From: Balanoglossus misakiensis
Lineage: Eukaryota; Hemichordata
Reading direction: 5' to 3'
DNA length: 64,000 nt
NCBI GenBank assembly: GCA_040954595.2
Contig: CM082580.2
Location: 9,176,001-9,240,000, forward strand
The translations under genes were made by a program, and so were the position numbers. The notes beneath the pieces were generated by a model. That model did no database searches. It was given only the letters and a program-made list of their open reading frames with translations, and was not told the origin of the DNA. Numbering within the stretch: the first letter of the stretch is position 1; each line of letters begins with the position of its first letter. Shown here one piece after another: positions 23,478 to 34,274 of the stretch.

Positions 23478-26329
23478 ATGACAGCTATTAAACAGTTCGT
23501 ATGCCTTGATGATTACGAAACTCGGGCGAAAGAACTGTTGTCGCTCCCCATATGGTTGTACTACAGCTCGGGAGCAGATTGCGAAGAAACACTTCGTGAG
23601 AATAGAAATTCGTATCGGAGGTAGGAAAAGTGAGATTTATTTCTGTGGCGATAATGGGGGGGGGGGGGGGGGGTGGTGAATTCTCCAACCGAGTTCTTAC
23701 TATCTCACAGCTGTTCTGATAGTGATATACATGCTTATGTAAATTAGTAACAGACCCTTAGGTACTGCATATCCCACTTCATTTAGATATATTCTTCAAA
23801 CTAATATCCACTCTAGTTTTTTGATGAGCATACTACTGTTGGTGACAGCCGCCAACGAGTTAATCAGGTTATGAACGTATTATGGTGTGCTGAAATATTG
23901 CAGTAGAGTTTTACCATGTGTTTGTGAAAGAATGCAAAAATGCCTGTTACTGGATTTTTTTTCTTTCGTCTCCTCTTGTCATCACAAGACACTATGTGTA
24001 ATGAAAAAAAACGTGTACACGGTGACGTTCGCGGTGTGTTCTTTGATTTAACAGATATTGGCTAAAACCGAGAGTGTTACGGCACGTTTCTGCCAGAGAT
24101 ATGTCGACTACCATACTTGGTGAGAAGATAGATATGCCAATATGTGTATCACCGACAGCTTTTCACGGGATGGCGCATCCCGACGGGGAAATTGCAACTT
24201 GCAAAGGTAAAAGTCGAATACTAAAATTTCTTGTTTAGTCCAGGCACAGCCGTACGTTTTCAAATTGTGCTCCCGAAAATCACATTTTAGAGGAGCGTAA
24301 TACAACATACGGCTGTAGGAACTTACTACTTGTTATACAAAGAAATCGAAACTATGCCAAATACAGTGGTATTGGAAGAATTGATTACCGTGGATATAAA
24401 ACGGGTTGGGTCAATTTTCTTTTTGAGTATACGCGTACTATACTTTGGTAATTTTGCTACCCAGCTGCCGCCGACATGAATACAATGATGGTATTGAGCT
24501 TGATGTCCAACAAGTCACTTGAAGACATTGCGGCTGCGCGACCAACCTCCCTGAAATGGATGAACGTTGCCATCTGGCACGATCGCGGCGCAACTAACGA
24601 CGTGCTGAGACGAGCCGAGAAGGCGGCTTTTAAGGCAGTTGTCGTGTCTGTGGACACTGCGGTACACGGCGTGAAGAGAGAGTTGGCCAGTCTTGGGGGA
24701 TATGCAATACTGCCGTCCTCTCATCTCGGAAACCTCGTCAAATATACTTCAAAGGTAGCGTAGCAACACCTGTTCGGGTCTCCTACAACATCTATTGTCA
24801 CCACGAACACGAAGCATGCCTACACAGCCAATGGAAACATGTATGGTTTTTGATAACCGACCTACCCTGAGAAAAAAAAATAGTTTTGATAACTGACCTC
24901 CCCTATTTTATACCACCGACCCTAAACTTTTACGGGTATGTCGACGCAGAAGTTTAAAAAATGTAATTTCCGCGATAATATATTACCTGAAATATGGTCT
25001 GAAAACATCCTGATTGGTTGTGGCTGGAGTCTATATTCTGGTCGATCAATAATAACTTTCAAAAACGGATAAGTGAAAAAATTAACTATGGTTTTTTCCC
25101 CACTAAATAACAAGGATATCCGATTTGCACATGACATACCACGCGAACTGGCAGCGCCACACATGACGTGGAAAGACGTTGAGTGGTTGACACGTGCCAC
25201 CAAATTGCCAATTGTTCTGAAGGGCATCGTGACCGTAGATGACGCTTTATTGGCCGCAGAGCATGACGTGCAGGGAATACTGGTCTCCAATCACGGCGGT
25301 AGACATTTGGACGGAGTACCAGCCACAGTGAGTTGATGGTGATCAAAGTTGACGAAAATATAAGTTTTGTTTATCGAACAATAAATGTTAAAAAGGAAAG
25401 ACCGTTCCATGCCACCTGTTGGATATTCAGTGCGTGATGTTATGTGGACTTTGGATATGCAGTCCCTGTAATGAACTGAATAGTTTCTTTAATACATCGA
25501 GCGAGCCTTCCCATGCTTCCAGACAAATGCGTCCCATTTCTGATACTTGGTACGCCTCGCATATGTATTATTTTTTAATGATAGATTGATGTGTTACCAG
25601 ACATCGTAGCAGCGGTCGGGGATAAAATTGAGGTGTACATGGACGGAGGCATCAGAACTGGCACTGATGTCTTGAAGGCGCTGGCTTTGGGTGCTAGGGC
25701 GGTGTTCATTGGGAAACCAGTGGTTTATGGATTAGCGTGTAATGTAAGTTGTACTGTGGAATAACGATATGTGATTAACCAAATCTCGTTAGATCTCGCA
25801 GTGAGCGGAAAATCGTATACATGACAACTACAATTCTTTGATGTACTTAAAAGTAACTGCAAGTTTTTGTAATCAAGTCTGGATCCGTCTGTCACTTTTA
25901 TTGTTTGACCAGGGTGAAGATGGTGTGAAAGAAGTTCTTCGGATCCTGCGTGACGAGTTTAGTCGGGCCATGGCTTTGACAGGTTGTTAATTTACACTAC
26001 TAGTAGTTCATGTCAGTCGACATACAGCCTCCTGTGGGCGGAATTATCACCTCCCAAGTGCCAATTTTACCAAAGTGACGATGAAGGTGACGTCACAGAC
26101 ATGACACGTGGTTCTGCCATCATACTTACGAGTTTCCACCACATGCATACTTGGCATCAACATACGTACGTGGAAAACAACAGAAATATATTATTAACGA
26201 TGAAAATTTCCCACATTTTTTCATTAATGTAGAATGACACAAGTTTTGTTGCTTACAGGATGCAACCGGATCAGTGACATCACAAATGCTCTTATATTAC
26301 GAAAGAGTGACGGATGGTCCAAACTGTGA
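23478..26329 (+). CDS. HAO: 2-hydroxyacid oxidase (glycolate oxidase family), divergent active site
   Basis: Family enzymes are FMN-dependent peroxisomal oxidases that turn glycolate or other 2-hydroxyacids into 2-oxoacids and hydrogen peroxide. The model is 23478-23620, 24055-24206, 24465-24754, 25115-25327, 25585-25743, 25913-25982, 26259-26329, giving 365 aa (human HAO1 is 370). Visible motifs are LYYSSGAD and TLRENRNSY at the N-terminus, MAHPDGE, KGIV (FMN lysine), the catalytic [17 protein letters not shown] (His and Arg kept) and [19 protein letters not shown] (FMN phosphate). The last exon, joined in frame at ACAG/GATG, ends in SKL, a canonical PTS1 peroxisome signal. Retaining that intron would stop at TGTTAA and lose the signal. 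In exon 3 the usual QLYxYKDR reads NVAIWHDR, so a conserved Gln and the active-site Tyr (Tyr129 in spinach glycolate oxidase) are replaced by Asn and Ala. The 25115 acceptor (AACAAG) is the weakest junction. Confidence 0.9.
23656..23673 (+). repeat. 18-G homopolymer run in HAO intron 1
   Basis: Eighteen consecutive G lie 35 bases after the exon-1 donor. Similar long G or C runs occur elsewhere in the window (231, 9919, 54564, 62024). Confidence 0.9.
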
Positions 26330-27343
26330 TTAAACGCAAGCTTATGTGGCAATCTTATATTATCATGTTTGAAATATATGGAGAGTGGGGTACCTTACAG
26401 TCTAGGAACACTGAATAAACATAAGGTTTTTGAGTTTCGTGTGCAAAATAATGAAATAACTACGGGTCTAGCAAATCTGGTATACGTTTATTATAATCAA
26501 AGTAACTGATGTAAATAAAACTGTAAACATTTCCAATGATCGAGTATATATAAATGCCTCCCTATTCTATATATGATAAAATAGTAAATTTTATGAAACA
26601 ATACGATTTTTTGATTGGTCGATTGTGTATTCCGTTTTTTTTCTCATTGTTACACGTCCCGACGTACAGATTAGCTCACGTAATACCGACGATGTTGTAT
26701 GATGCACGTTTTGAAGTTCAACATACAAAGTGTCGAGATCTGTGTGACGTGATCCACGTAATTTAAAAGGTCTACTTTTGGTCCCTAATATACGAAAGTA
26801 AAACAGACTATAGTTTAGTAACATGTAAATGTTCATTCCTCAAAATATAGGCGGTGTTTTTAGTTTTATGTACTGTCGATTCACGACCTGCATAATAGAT
26901 TGGGACTACAGCTAACAAACAACTTATGTATTCATGATTATTTTCAATTTCTCAGAAACATATTGACATAAATCGTGTCTTGAATAACACAAACAAATTT
27001 ATGCATATTGTTTAGCTACAGAACTACAAAGGCCACGCTTAAAACGTACCGTCCGTTATCACTTTTGTTTGGCCAAAGAAAACATTTAAGGCGGATTGTG
27101 TTGTTTACAACTTACTATAATGTGCAAATAATATGGTTTAGCTTTGCAATGTAAAAGCGCTGAAAATCCTCGGATTTTGATACAGCGAAATAATATCTTT
27201 ATACTCCGAATGCGATAAAAATGGAGGTTCGCTATTGGCACTGTAGTCTCTTGACTATAGTTCTAGTATATGTAGATTGCAGATCGTGGAAGTTTTTATC
27301 GAGGCAAGCTCCTTCTCTCAAACTTATGTCGGGCTCGGTCAAA
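26330..27343. other. HAO 3' UTR and convergent intergenic region
   Basis: There is no supported CDS. An AATAAA at 26414-26419 lies 85 bases after the HAO stop and is a likely poly(A) signal. The rest is AT-rich. The 3' end of the - strand orphan gene enters from the right. Confidence 0.5.
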
Positions 27344-30006
27344 CTACACACGATTACTGTCGCCTGTGTCCGCCGGGAGAAGATGATGTGTGTCGTTGGT
27401 TTGTAGTTGCTGTTGTTGTTGTTCGCGCATTATTTCTTCGTAAGTCGGCGGTTGTGCAGGTTGGATCATTATGGCTGAAAAAGAAATGCAAACGGAGTAA
27501 ATATGTATTTTGCGTTTCGCGCTTTGACTTTTTGTGACAATCGACGTGGGCAAGAAAAAAAGTACGATGTCTGTGTGTGAAGTTGAAAACGTCATCATCA
27601 GTCAACCAGGTAACTGTAATTATTATACATGTGTACTTTTATGGAAACTGCGTTGTTTGTGTTAGATAAACGCATCTCATATAGGACCAGTTGCCTTTGG
27701 TGTCAACTGCTGTAGTCTTGGTCAGAAAAAATCACGCATCATATTAAAAAATGTCGCTGTTTGACCAAACCGAGCCTGGCTGATACTTACGTGCTGGTCG
27801 TTCGGTGTATTCGTGCACCTGAGCGATGGAGGCAGTCTGTAAGTACGGTTCCACCAAATGTTCCGGGACCATCAGTGTGACTTCGGCGCCGATCGGGACA
27901 TTCACATCCTCGCACGTAACTCCCCGGTGAATCTGGTACGAAGACAGTTAGAAGTCATTTTGAGGATGAAATGGTAAACGATACTTAGCTTGATTTGGTA
28001 CTCCGATACTAATTTACGAGGCAACTGAAGTCGGCCCACAAGACAGCCATACCACCTTCCCCCTCCTATTAAAACTTGAATAGTACACAAGCGCCGCTAT
28101 CAAACAAGTTCCCGGGGCTTACCGCGTAGAACGGACACGACAGAAGGCAACACGGCAGGCAGAGAATCCACCAGCCGGCCGTCTCTCGGTTGCAACGGAA
28201 ACAGGAGGCGTACTTGCTGGCGTTGGTGAGACACACGCGGCCGTATTTGCCGAAGATGCTACCGGTGCAGGCGCCGTCCGACTGCTGAGCGGCCACCGAG
28301 TACCATTCTCTCACCGGTGTCGTGAAGTCGAACTGAAAAGGACACGCGAGATCATGGTCAATAAAATACAATCATGCTAGAATTGCCGTCAGTTAGCAAA
28401 CCAAACACCATGAGTAGGGATCTCAGTGTTATTTTACCAAAGGGTCCGAGGTAAAACAAGATTACACGTGAAGATTTGGTCTTCCTTGCCTCTGATGGCG
28501 GAAAACACAAATCATGTCTACACGCATGTATTTTTACATCCCGGCACATACAAATTAAGTTTAAGTAAAATCATTTCCTGGTATATTGATTCTTGAAGTA
28601 ACGTATAGGTCACTGTTGGAGACATAGACTGCAGCATGTATTGACCACAAACGTTTGAACGGCTATTATAAATGTAACACATGGCCGAACGTATATTTCT
28701 TACTTCCACACTGAACTGCTTGCCTTCTGCCATCAGCCTCTTGGCTTCATTGAATCCACGTTCGATCTGTTGTCGTATGTGTGGATGTCTGGTGTTGACA
28801 AGGACCGCAAAATGGACTGTAATAACACCACCAGGAAAGAAAAGAAAATATTAGTGGGTGCAACAAAAAGCAATAGCTGTTGTATTTGAGGGACAAAGTC
28901 ATAATTCTGTCGTAATTCCAAAATCTCAAATCCAACCAAATGCCGAGATTTTAACACGTTTTCTCCACATGCAATTTAATAGAATCCCCAAATAGTTGCC
29001 ATCGCGTTGAGCATGAAAACTCACTTTTGTAAACTATAGTCACGACTCCAAGGGCGAGTTTCCGACTACAGAACACGTCCAGAAACATTGGTTTGCTGAG
29101 AACATTCTGTCGCCACTGTTCGAGTTCTTGGTCGTTCCTCACTTTGATTATCCTGCGGATGAATATAAGGGAGTGTGAGAAGAGTCGTGATGCGGTCAAG
29201 AAAGAGAAACGCGGTTTCCAAAAACTGGAAAGATAGTCTAGGCTGAGGATTTGACGATCGAATCTCAACTTTATGTTGATCGGGAACCGCGAAATCGCCC
29301 TTCAGGCTTTTGTAAAAAAAACCTTCAAATTTGTTTTAAATATTGCGATATGTTTGGTGCGCATTTACCCGAAAAATTAAAGTACTAAACAAAACACGAA
29401 TAGGCAGTGAAACCGAAGTTGTATTTAGATGTGATCACACCCATGGTAGGCCCGACCTACCGATGATTTATTAGTCTGGGAACGACTTGCAGTGCAAACA
29501 TTTGTCACCTGGAGCGCAAGAACGTGCCTCAGCAAGAAACTATGCTTGCGTTGCGAAATTTGGGTCAAACGGCCAACTTTAGGCCTACTATGCATGTTTC
29601 AAGCACGTACGTTCGACATGGGTATACATCGGTCAGCGAGGGTCTTTTTGGATATTAAAGTACTAGTTTAGTATACACTGACAGCTTTCAGTATGCTACT
29701 GGCACATTGTCCAAGTTAACCATCAGGCGCTGTCAGGGGATTAACAGTCTTGTCACCAGCGAATATTTACTTCCGTGTTTGGCGTTAACTTGGTAGGGCA
29801 TTTCTGTTGACGCGTACAACTTACCCTCCATACGTGCTCCTGAACGTGCTCTTGTAGCGACTGGAATGCAAGAACACGTTAACTCGGTTCGGGTCGTGTC
29901 GTAGACCGCCGTCGGGACAGACCTGGAAGCAGCTCGGTAGGCTGGCTAGGAAGTCCGGCATGGACGATACGGCGATCATCATGTCGTCGGACAGAGGAGA
30001 CACCAT
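27344..30006 (-). CDS. Unrecognised cysteine-rich protein with PPxY motif
   Basis: I do not recognise this family. The model is 29825-30006, 29025-29152, 28704-28816, 28123-28332, 27791-27932, 27344-27474. All joins are GT-AG and in frame, giving 301 aa. The start is the first in-frame ATG (MVSPLSDDMM). The frame is open for about 200 bases upstream but has no ATG there, so a further 5' exon is possible. Visible features are a soluble-looking N-terminal half, a helix-like stretch (IRQQIERGFNEAKRLMAEGK) and a region with conserved-looking CxxC (CFRCNRETAG). Next comes a short very hydrophobic Cys-rich run (WWILCLPCCLLSCPFYA) suited to membrane insertion or palmitoylation. The tail has PPTYEE, a PPxY ligand for Nedd4-type WW domains, followed by polyglutamine. 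PPxY next to a Cys-rich hydrophobic segment recalls membrane adaptors that recruit Nedd4 ligases. That is inference only. Confidence 0.7.
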
Positions 30007-30796
30007 GCTGGCCGCGTAGTGTACGTTTCGGGTTGACGTGTAGCCCGCAATATGCAGTGCGTCTTGCACGGAATTATCGAGTGTGGTCGCAAAACGGGAC
30101 AGGCTGTGTCGTCGCCAGCCCGTTCTTGTGCAAGCTAGGACGACTTTCAGACTCCGCTGACGAAAAACCACGCGTCGATTTGCATCCGCAAGAGATATCC
30201 TTCTCAACACGAAGTTCTGTGACGTATTATTCGTAGTTGTTTACCTAGTATTGTGACCTTTAAATAAACTGTGACCCGGGGTAGCCTCGTTTTGGAATAC
30301 TGGTACCACAGGTGTTGATCGCGTACAAGAAGTTGCGTGCAAGTATCTTTATTCGCCATTCACTGTAGTTTTATTAAGGTAAAAAGAGAGTATAAATTTG
30401 CTAAGTAACCACAAGAAAATATACGGTCACGACAAAGGTAAAATCCTGTAGATAAAATTGGAAATCCTAAGCTGTACACTATACAGTAGTATTATACTAG
30501 TATGTCTTGCATATTTGTTTGAAAACAAGTCTTGGTGTGACTATGGAACCGCGTCTTGGCAATAACCTTGGAGAAAAAACGTTGTAATCAATCAAAAAAC
30601 ATTACATGTATTTTCTTGCGTACTTGTCAAAGTTGCTGCTCTGTGAAACTGACAGTGAAATGTACTGACAGTGATCAGTGAAAGTGTTTTTCGCAAAGAA
30701 TTGTGGGCAGTAAAGGTTAACGCCCTTTATCTGAGCTGATACCAGTACGCCCAGTACGATGACAAAAGCATTGTTTTGGCTCGACGTGAATGCAAT
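30007..30796. other. Divergent promoter region, orphan gene / TRIM A
   Basis: Apart from an upstream extension of the orphan gene's open frame (to about 30225), no CDS is supported. The two flanking genes point away from each other about 790 bases apart. The orphan side is GC-rich and the TRIM side AT-rich. No TATA box stands out. Confidence 0.4.
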
Positions 30797-33022
30797 ATGG
30801 CTACCGGCGGCGAAGAGTCCAAGCTTTTGAAGGAAATTGACGAAAATTTTCTGATTTGTAGTATTTGTTCCGAGCGATTTAAGAACGCGAAAGTTCTGCC
30901 GTGTCTTCACACGTTTTGCGAGCAGTGTCTGAGCGATCTTGTGGACAAAACCGGGAAATTGGACTGTCCACTTTGTCGACGTTCACACGAGCTGCCGGGC
31001 GGGGGAGTGGCGAAGCTCTCGTCCATGTCGTTTGTCAACGAACTCGTCGAACTCTTTGATAGACGCGATGCTCAGTATGTCGAGGCAGTCAGCTGTGGCG
31101 GTTGTACCGCGAATGAGTCGACGAAACACTGCGTCGAGTGCAGATTCGATCTGTGCGACACTTGCGCCGAGGTCCACGGCAGACTGCCATGCAGCAGTTC
31201 CCACCGCGTCATCGGACTGGCCGAGTACAAGAGCAAACAGAGCGAGGACCCGGCGTCGGTTCAACCCCCTGTCCACTGCAAGAAGCACCCGAAGCACTCG
31301 GTGACTTACTACTGCGACACCTGCGACCAGCCCATCTGTCTGGAATGCACCATCCTGGATCATCCGAGACCCGAGCACGTCTGCCGTTACCTGGACGACG
31401 CGGCGTCGGCGTACTCGAAAGATCTGAGGGAAACGATTGTGAGACTGAAAGCAAAGAAACACGAAGCGACCGCCAGCAAAGCCTCGATTCAGAAGGTACT
31501 GGATGCGTTAGACGATCGGTTGCCGAGGGAAACGGAGAAGCTACGTTCGCACGCAGACAGGATCGTCGCCGAGGTAACACAAGTGATTCGGGAGAACGAA
31601 GAGAAGTTGTACTGTGACTTGCTGAAAGAGTGCGGCGAGAGGAAAGCAAACCTCGACGGCCAACTAAAGGACCTCACCAGCAAAGAAAGCGACCTCGAAA
31701 ATGCACAAGAGTTTGCGGATAGACTGATGCAATACGGGAGCGCCGCTCAGTTGATGTCGGCCAAGAAGGAGATGTCCTCTCAGATACAAGAACTGTTGGG
31801 AATCGACACCACAATCGCACCGGCCGAGGACAGTTGCATCGAGTTCAGGGGTTTTGACGACTTCTGCGACAGCAAGATTCTGGGGGAGATTCTGACGGGT
31901 GGGGTGTATGTGCTGGGGGATGTTCCGAAGTCGGCGAGGGTGGGGGACGACGTCTGCGTCACCGTCACACCACAAGAAGAGGGAAAAGAGAGGGTGCCCG
32001 TGGAGAAGGTGGAAGCCACGATATGTAAACCGGACAGCCAGACAGACAACATGCAGATAACGGTAAAAGGCGGCGGGTCGTTCACACTGAAAACCAAGGT
32101 CGAAAGCGAAGGTGAACACGAACTGTCTGTGAAAGTGGGCAGGAAGGCGGTTCACGGCTCCCCGGCCAAAATGAAAGTCTTTCCAAAGAAAGGCCTGCTC
32201 AGTAAGTTTGGGAGCCAGGGATCTGGAAGGGATCAGCTCCGCGAGCAACACGGTGTCATTCAGACCAAAAAAGGCCATTTGCTGGTGTGCGACAAGGGAA
32301 ACAAGAGGTTACAATCTTTCACGGTGAACGGCGACCACAACAGAGCGATTCCGGTGGCCGGCGATTCGGGCGATTCTTACAGCCCGTGCCACATTACGGA
32401 GTCTGTGGAAGGGGACATATTATTCACGGACCGGTCAAAACAGAAAGTGGTCGTGTGCAACGCCAACGAGAGTCTCAAGCCGATAAGGTCCTTCGGGAGC
32501 AACGAGCTGCAAGGTCCCCACGGAATCGCCGCCAGCCCCGTCAACGGCCGAGTGTACGTGGCCGACATCTCTTCCCACTGCGTTCGAATCTACAGCCAAG
32601 ACGGAAAATACGTCAAGTCGTTTGGCAGCCACGGCAGCGGCAGCGGCCAGCTGTACCACCCCTGGGGGCTGTGCATCAACACCAAGGGGAAGGTGCTGGT
32701 GGCGGAAAAGCACAACCACCGCGTCCAGGTGTTCAACGAAGACGGCGAGCATCTCTACTGTTTCGGCAGCCAGGGCAAGGCCGACGGTCTGTTCACTCAA
32801 CCGTCCGGCGTCACCGCCGACTCTGCTGATAACGTCTACGTGTGCGAGTTTGGCGGCAGTCGAGTGCAGAAGTTCGACAGCCAGGGCAACTTCATCTGCC
32901 GCATTGACAGTGCCGCAAGCAAGGCAGAGAGCCCGATCGGCGTCTGCGTGATCGATGGTGACCCCCTGGGCAAAGTCATAGTGGCCGAGTATAACGGATG
33001 CGTAAAAGTCTTTGCCCAGTGA
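30797..33022 (+). CDS. TRIM-NHL E3 ubiquitin ligase-like protein, copy A (intronless)
   Basis: This is a single uninterrupted exon of 741 aa. I chose the ATG at 30797 (MATGGEESKLLKEIDENF) because it matches the paralogue's start. The open frame runs further upstream without another ATG. Domains in order: a C3HC4 RING (Cys21, 24, 36, His38, Cys41, 44, 57, 60), expected to recruit an E2 and transfer ubiquitin; a B-box-like zinc region (CGGCTANES to SSHRVI, about 104-140); B-box 2 (CKKHPKHSVTYYCDTCDQP, about 165-205); a coiled coil (about 205-330); a filamin/Ig-like domain (about 370-465); and NHL repeats forming a propeller (about 470-741), for example FGSQGSGRDQL and YVADISSHCVRIYSQDGKYV. This is the architecture of TRIM2/3/71. 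Invertebrate deuterostomes have many such lineage-specific genes, so no one-to-one orthologue is claimed. Lack of introns suggests a retrocopy origin followed by tandem duplication. Confidence 0.92.
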   Translation: MATGGEESKLLKEIDENFLICSICSERFKNAKVLPCLHTFCEQCLSDLVDKTGKLDCPLCRRSHELPGGGVAKLSSMSFVNELVELFDRRDAQYVEAVSCGGCTANESTKHCVECRFDLCDTCAEVHGRLPCSSSHRVIGLAEYKSKQSEDPASVQPPVHCKKHPKHSVTYYCDTCDQPICLECTILDHPRPEHVCRYLDDAASAYSKDLRETIVRLKAKKHEATASKASIQKVLDALDDRLPRETEKLRSHADRIVAEVTQVIRENEEKLYCDLLKECGERKANLDGQLKDLTSKESDLENAQEFADRLMQYGSAAQLMSAKKEMSSQIQELLGIDTTIAPAEDSCIEFRGFDDFCDSKILGEILTGGVYVLGDVPKSARVGDDVCVTVTPQEEGKERVPVEKVEATICKPDSQTDNMQITVKGGGSFTLKTKVESEGEHELSVKVGRKAVHGSPAKMKVFPKKGLLSKFGSQGSGRDQLREQHGVIQTKKGHLLVCDKGNKRLQSFTVNGDHNRAIPVAGDSGDSYSPCHITESVEGDILFTDRSKQKVVVCNANESLKPIRSFGSNELQGPHGIAASPVNGRVYVADISSHCVRIYSQDGKYVKSFGSHGSGSGQLYHPWGLCINTKGKVLVAEKHNHRVQVFNEDGEHLYCFGSQGKADGLFTQPSGVTADSADNVYVCEFGGSRVQKFDSQGNFICRIDSAASKAESPIGVCVIDGDPLGKVIVAEYNGCVKVFAQ

Positions 33023-34274
33023 GGTATATGAGGACACCTGCAGGTTTTGTGTGGTGTGATATCTGGAATTGACCTGCCCGTGAATAGCTTGGCAAAATAG
33101 TAAAAGTGACATTTTTCCTCATATCAGCCAAAATTGGCCGAAACTGGCGAAAGCCCCAGTAGAGAACTCTGGGGTTTAACATGACAATGTGGTTGTACCA
33201 GCTATAACTGTCTATTTATACCACGTTGTTCCACCAAATTCCTATCGATACAAAGACCAGGGCGTCGCATTTATGACATTCCTAACAATTAATGAGCCAA
33301 ACTGCACAATGGGGAGAGGAAATATTTGTCTTTGTTATGTATTTCTGTGAGAAAAAACTAGAACACATCGCTGACCGTAGCAAGACCAGTGTACTCAGCA
33401 ATTTCAAATATTTGCACTTTTAAACGAGGACGTTTTGCGACAGTTTGCAATATCAAACAGCTTCATACTTTGTGAGATGTACCTCCTACAATCAATATAT
33501 TTTTATGATGTCGATTTTCTGTATTTTAAGCTTTAAGCCTTAAAAATTCTGTGGGAATAAGGTGCAAACGTAAAGGAATATTAGGGCGTTGTCTCTGATT
33601 GCAGAAACTTGAAATGTGACAGTGATTGAATATTTAAAGTGTTGGGAAAATATAGCAATGCAACAGTGGAATCTCTAGTAATCTAAGGCAATTATTATAT
33701 TCATCACAGTTATAGGGTGGCTTACAATGTATTGAAAGCACTGATTTTCCATTGCCTTCGTAAATAAAAAATTCTGGAATTAGAAGTAGGTTCTGTCTGT
33801 CTGACGTCTGTCTGTCTGTCTGTCTGTCTCTGTCTCTGTCTCTCTCTCACTCTCACTCTCTCTCTCTTACACAGTCTGTTACAGTAATGAATGCTGTAAT
33901 AATGCACCTAAAAGGACTACTGCAAACAACGGTGAAAACAAAATGAAAACGAAATCATGATACCTCGGACAAGTTTCTCCGAAATCGCATGCGCTCCCGG
34001 AAGACTGTCATGGCAGATACGTTTCTTAGAAAATGTTATTCAGTAAATTGTTGTCAACAGATTTGATTTAGTTACAAATTTCGTAATAAGTTTATAGAAG
34101 TAGAAATTATTATGTTATTAGCATTAAGCGCTGTGGAACCACGGTTTGAAAATACAGGAATCGCTTGCAAGCTGACTATCGACTCCAGACTAACCATCAT
34201 TCACTGCTGCGAAAGGGTAAAGTTCAATATTCGTACAAACTGCTGACCTGACAATTTATTCTTTTGGTAACAAA
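33023..34274. other. Spacer between TRIM paralogues
   Basis: No CDS is supported. The spacer is AT-rich and contains the CTGT/CT microsatellite. It must hold the 3' end of copy A and the promoter of copy B. The first few bases after the stop (GAGG) match those after copy B, but similarity is then lost. Confidence 0.5.
33791..33868 (+). repeat. CTGT/CT microsatellite
   Basis: About 80 bases are made of CTGT units grading into CTCT/CACT units, between the two TRIM genes. Confidence 0.9.

Noticed and set aside
30007-30225. N-terminal extension of the orphan gene to about 30210
   Set aside because: The frame is open but has no ATG (the apparent start is GTG) and an in-frame stop lies just upstream. 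I kept the internal ATG at 30006 but note that a spliced 5' exon is possible.
30776-30796. Upstream start for TRIM A adding seven codons
   Set aside because: The codon is TTG, not ATG. The ATG at 30797 aligns with the paralogue's start.
32435-33112. Long - strand open frame (225 codons) opposite TRIM A
   Set aside because: It is an antisense shadow of a GC-rich NHL-coding region. The + strand has complete domain structure and a conserved paralogue.
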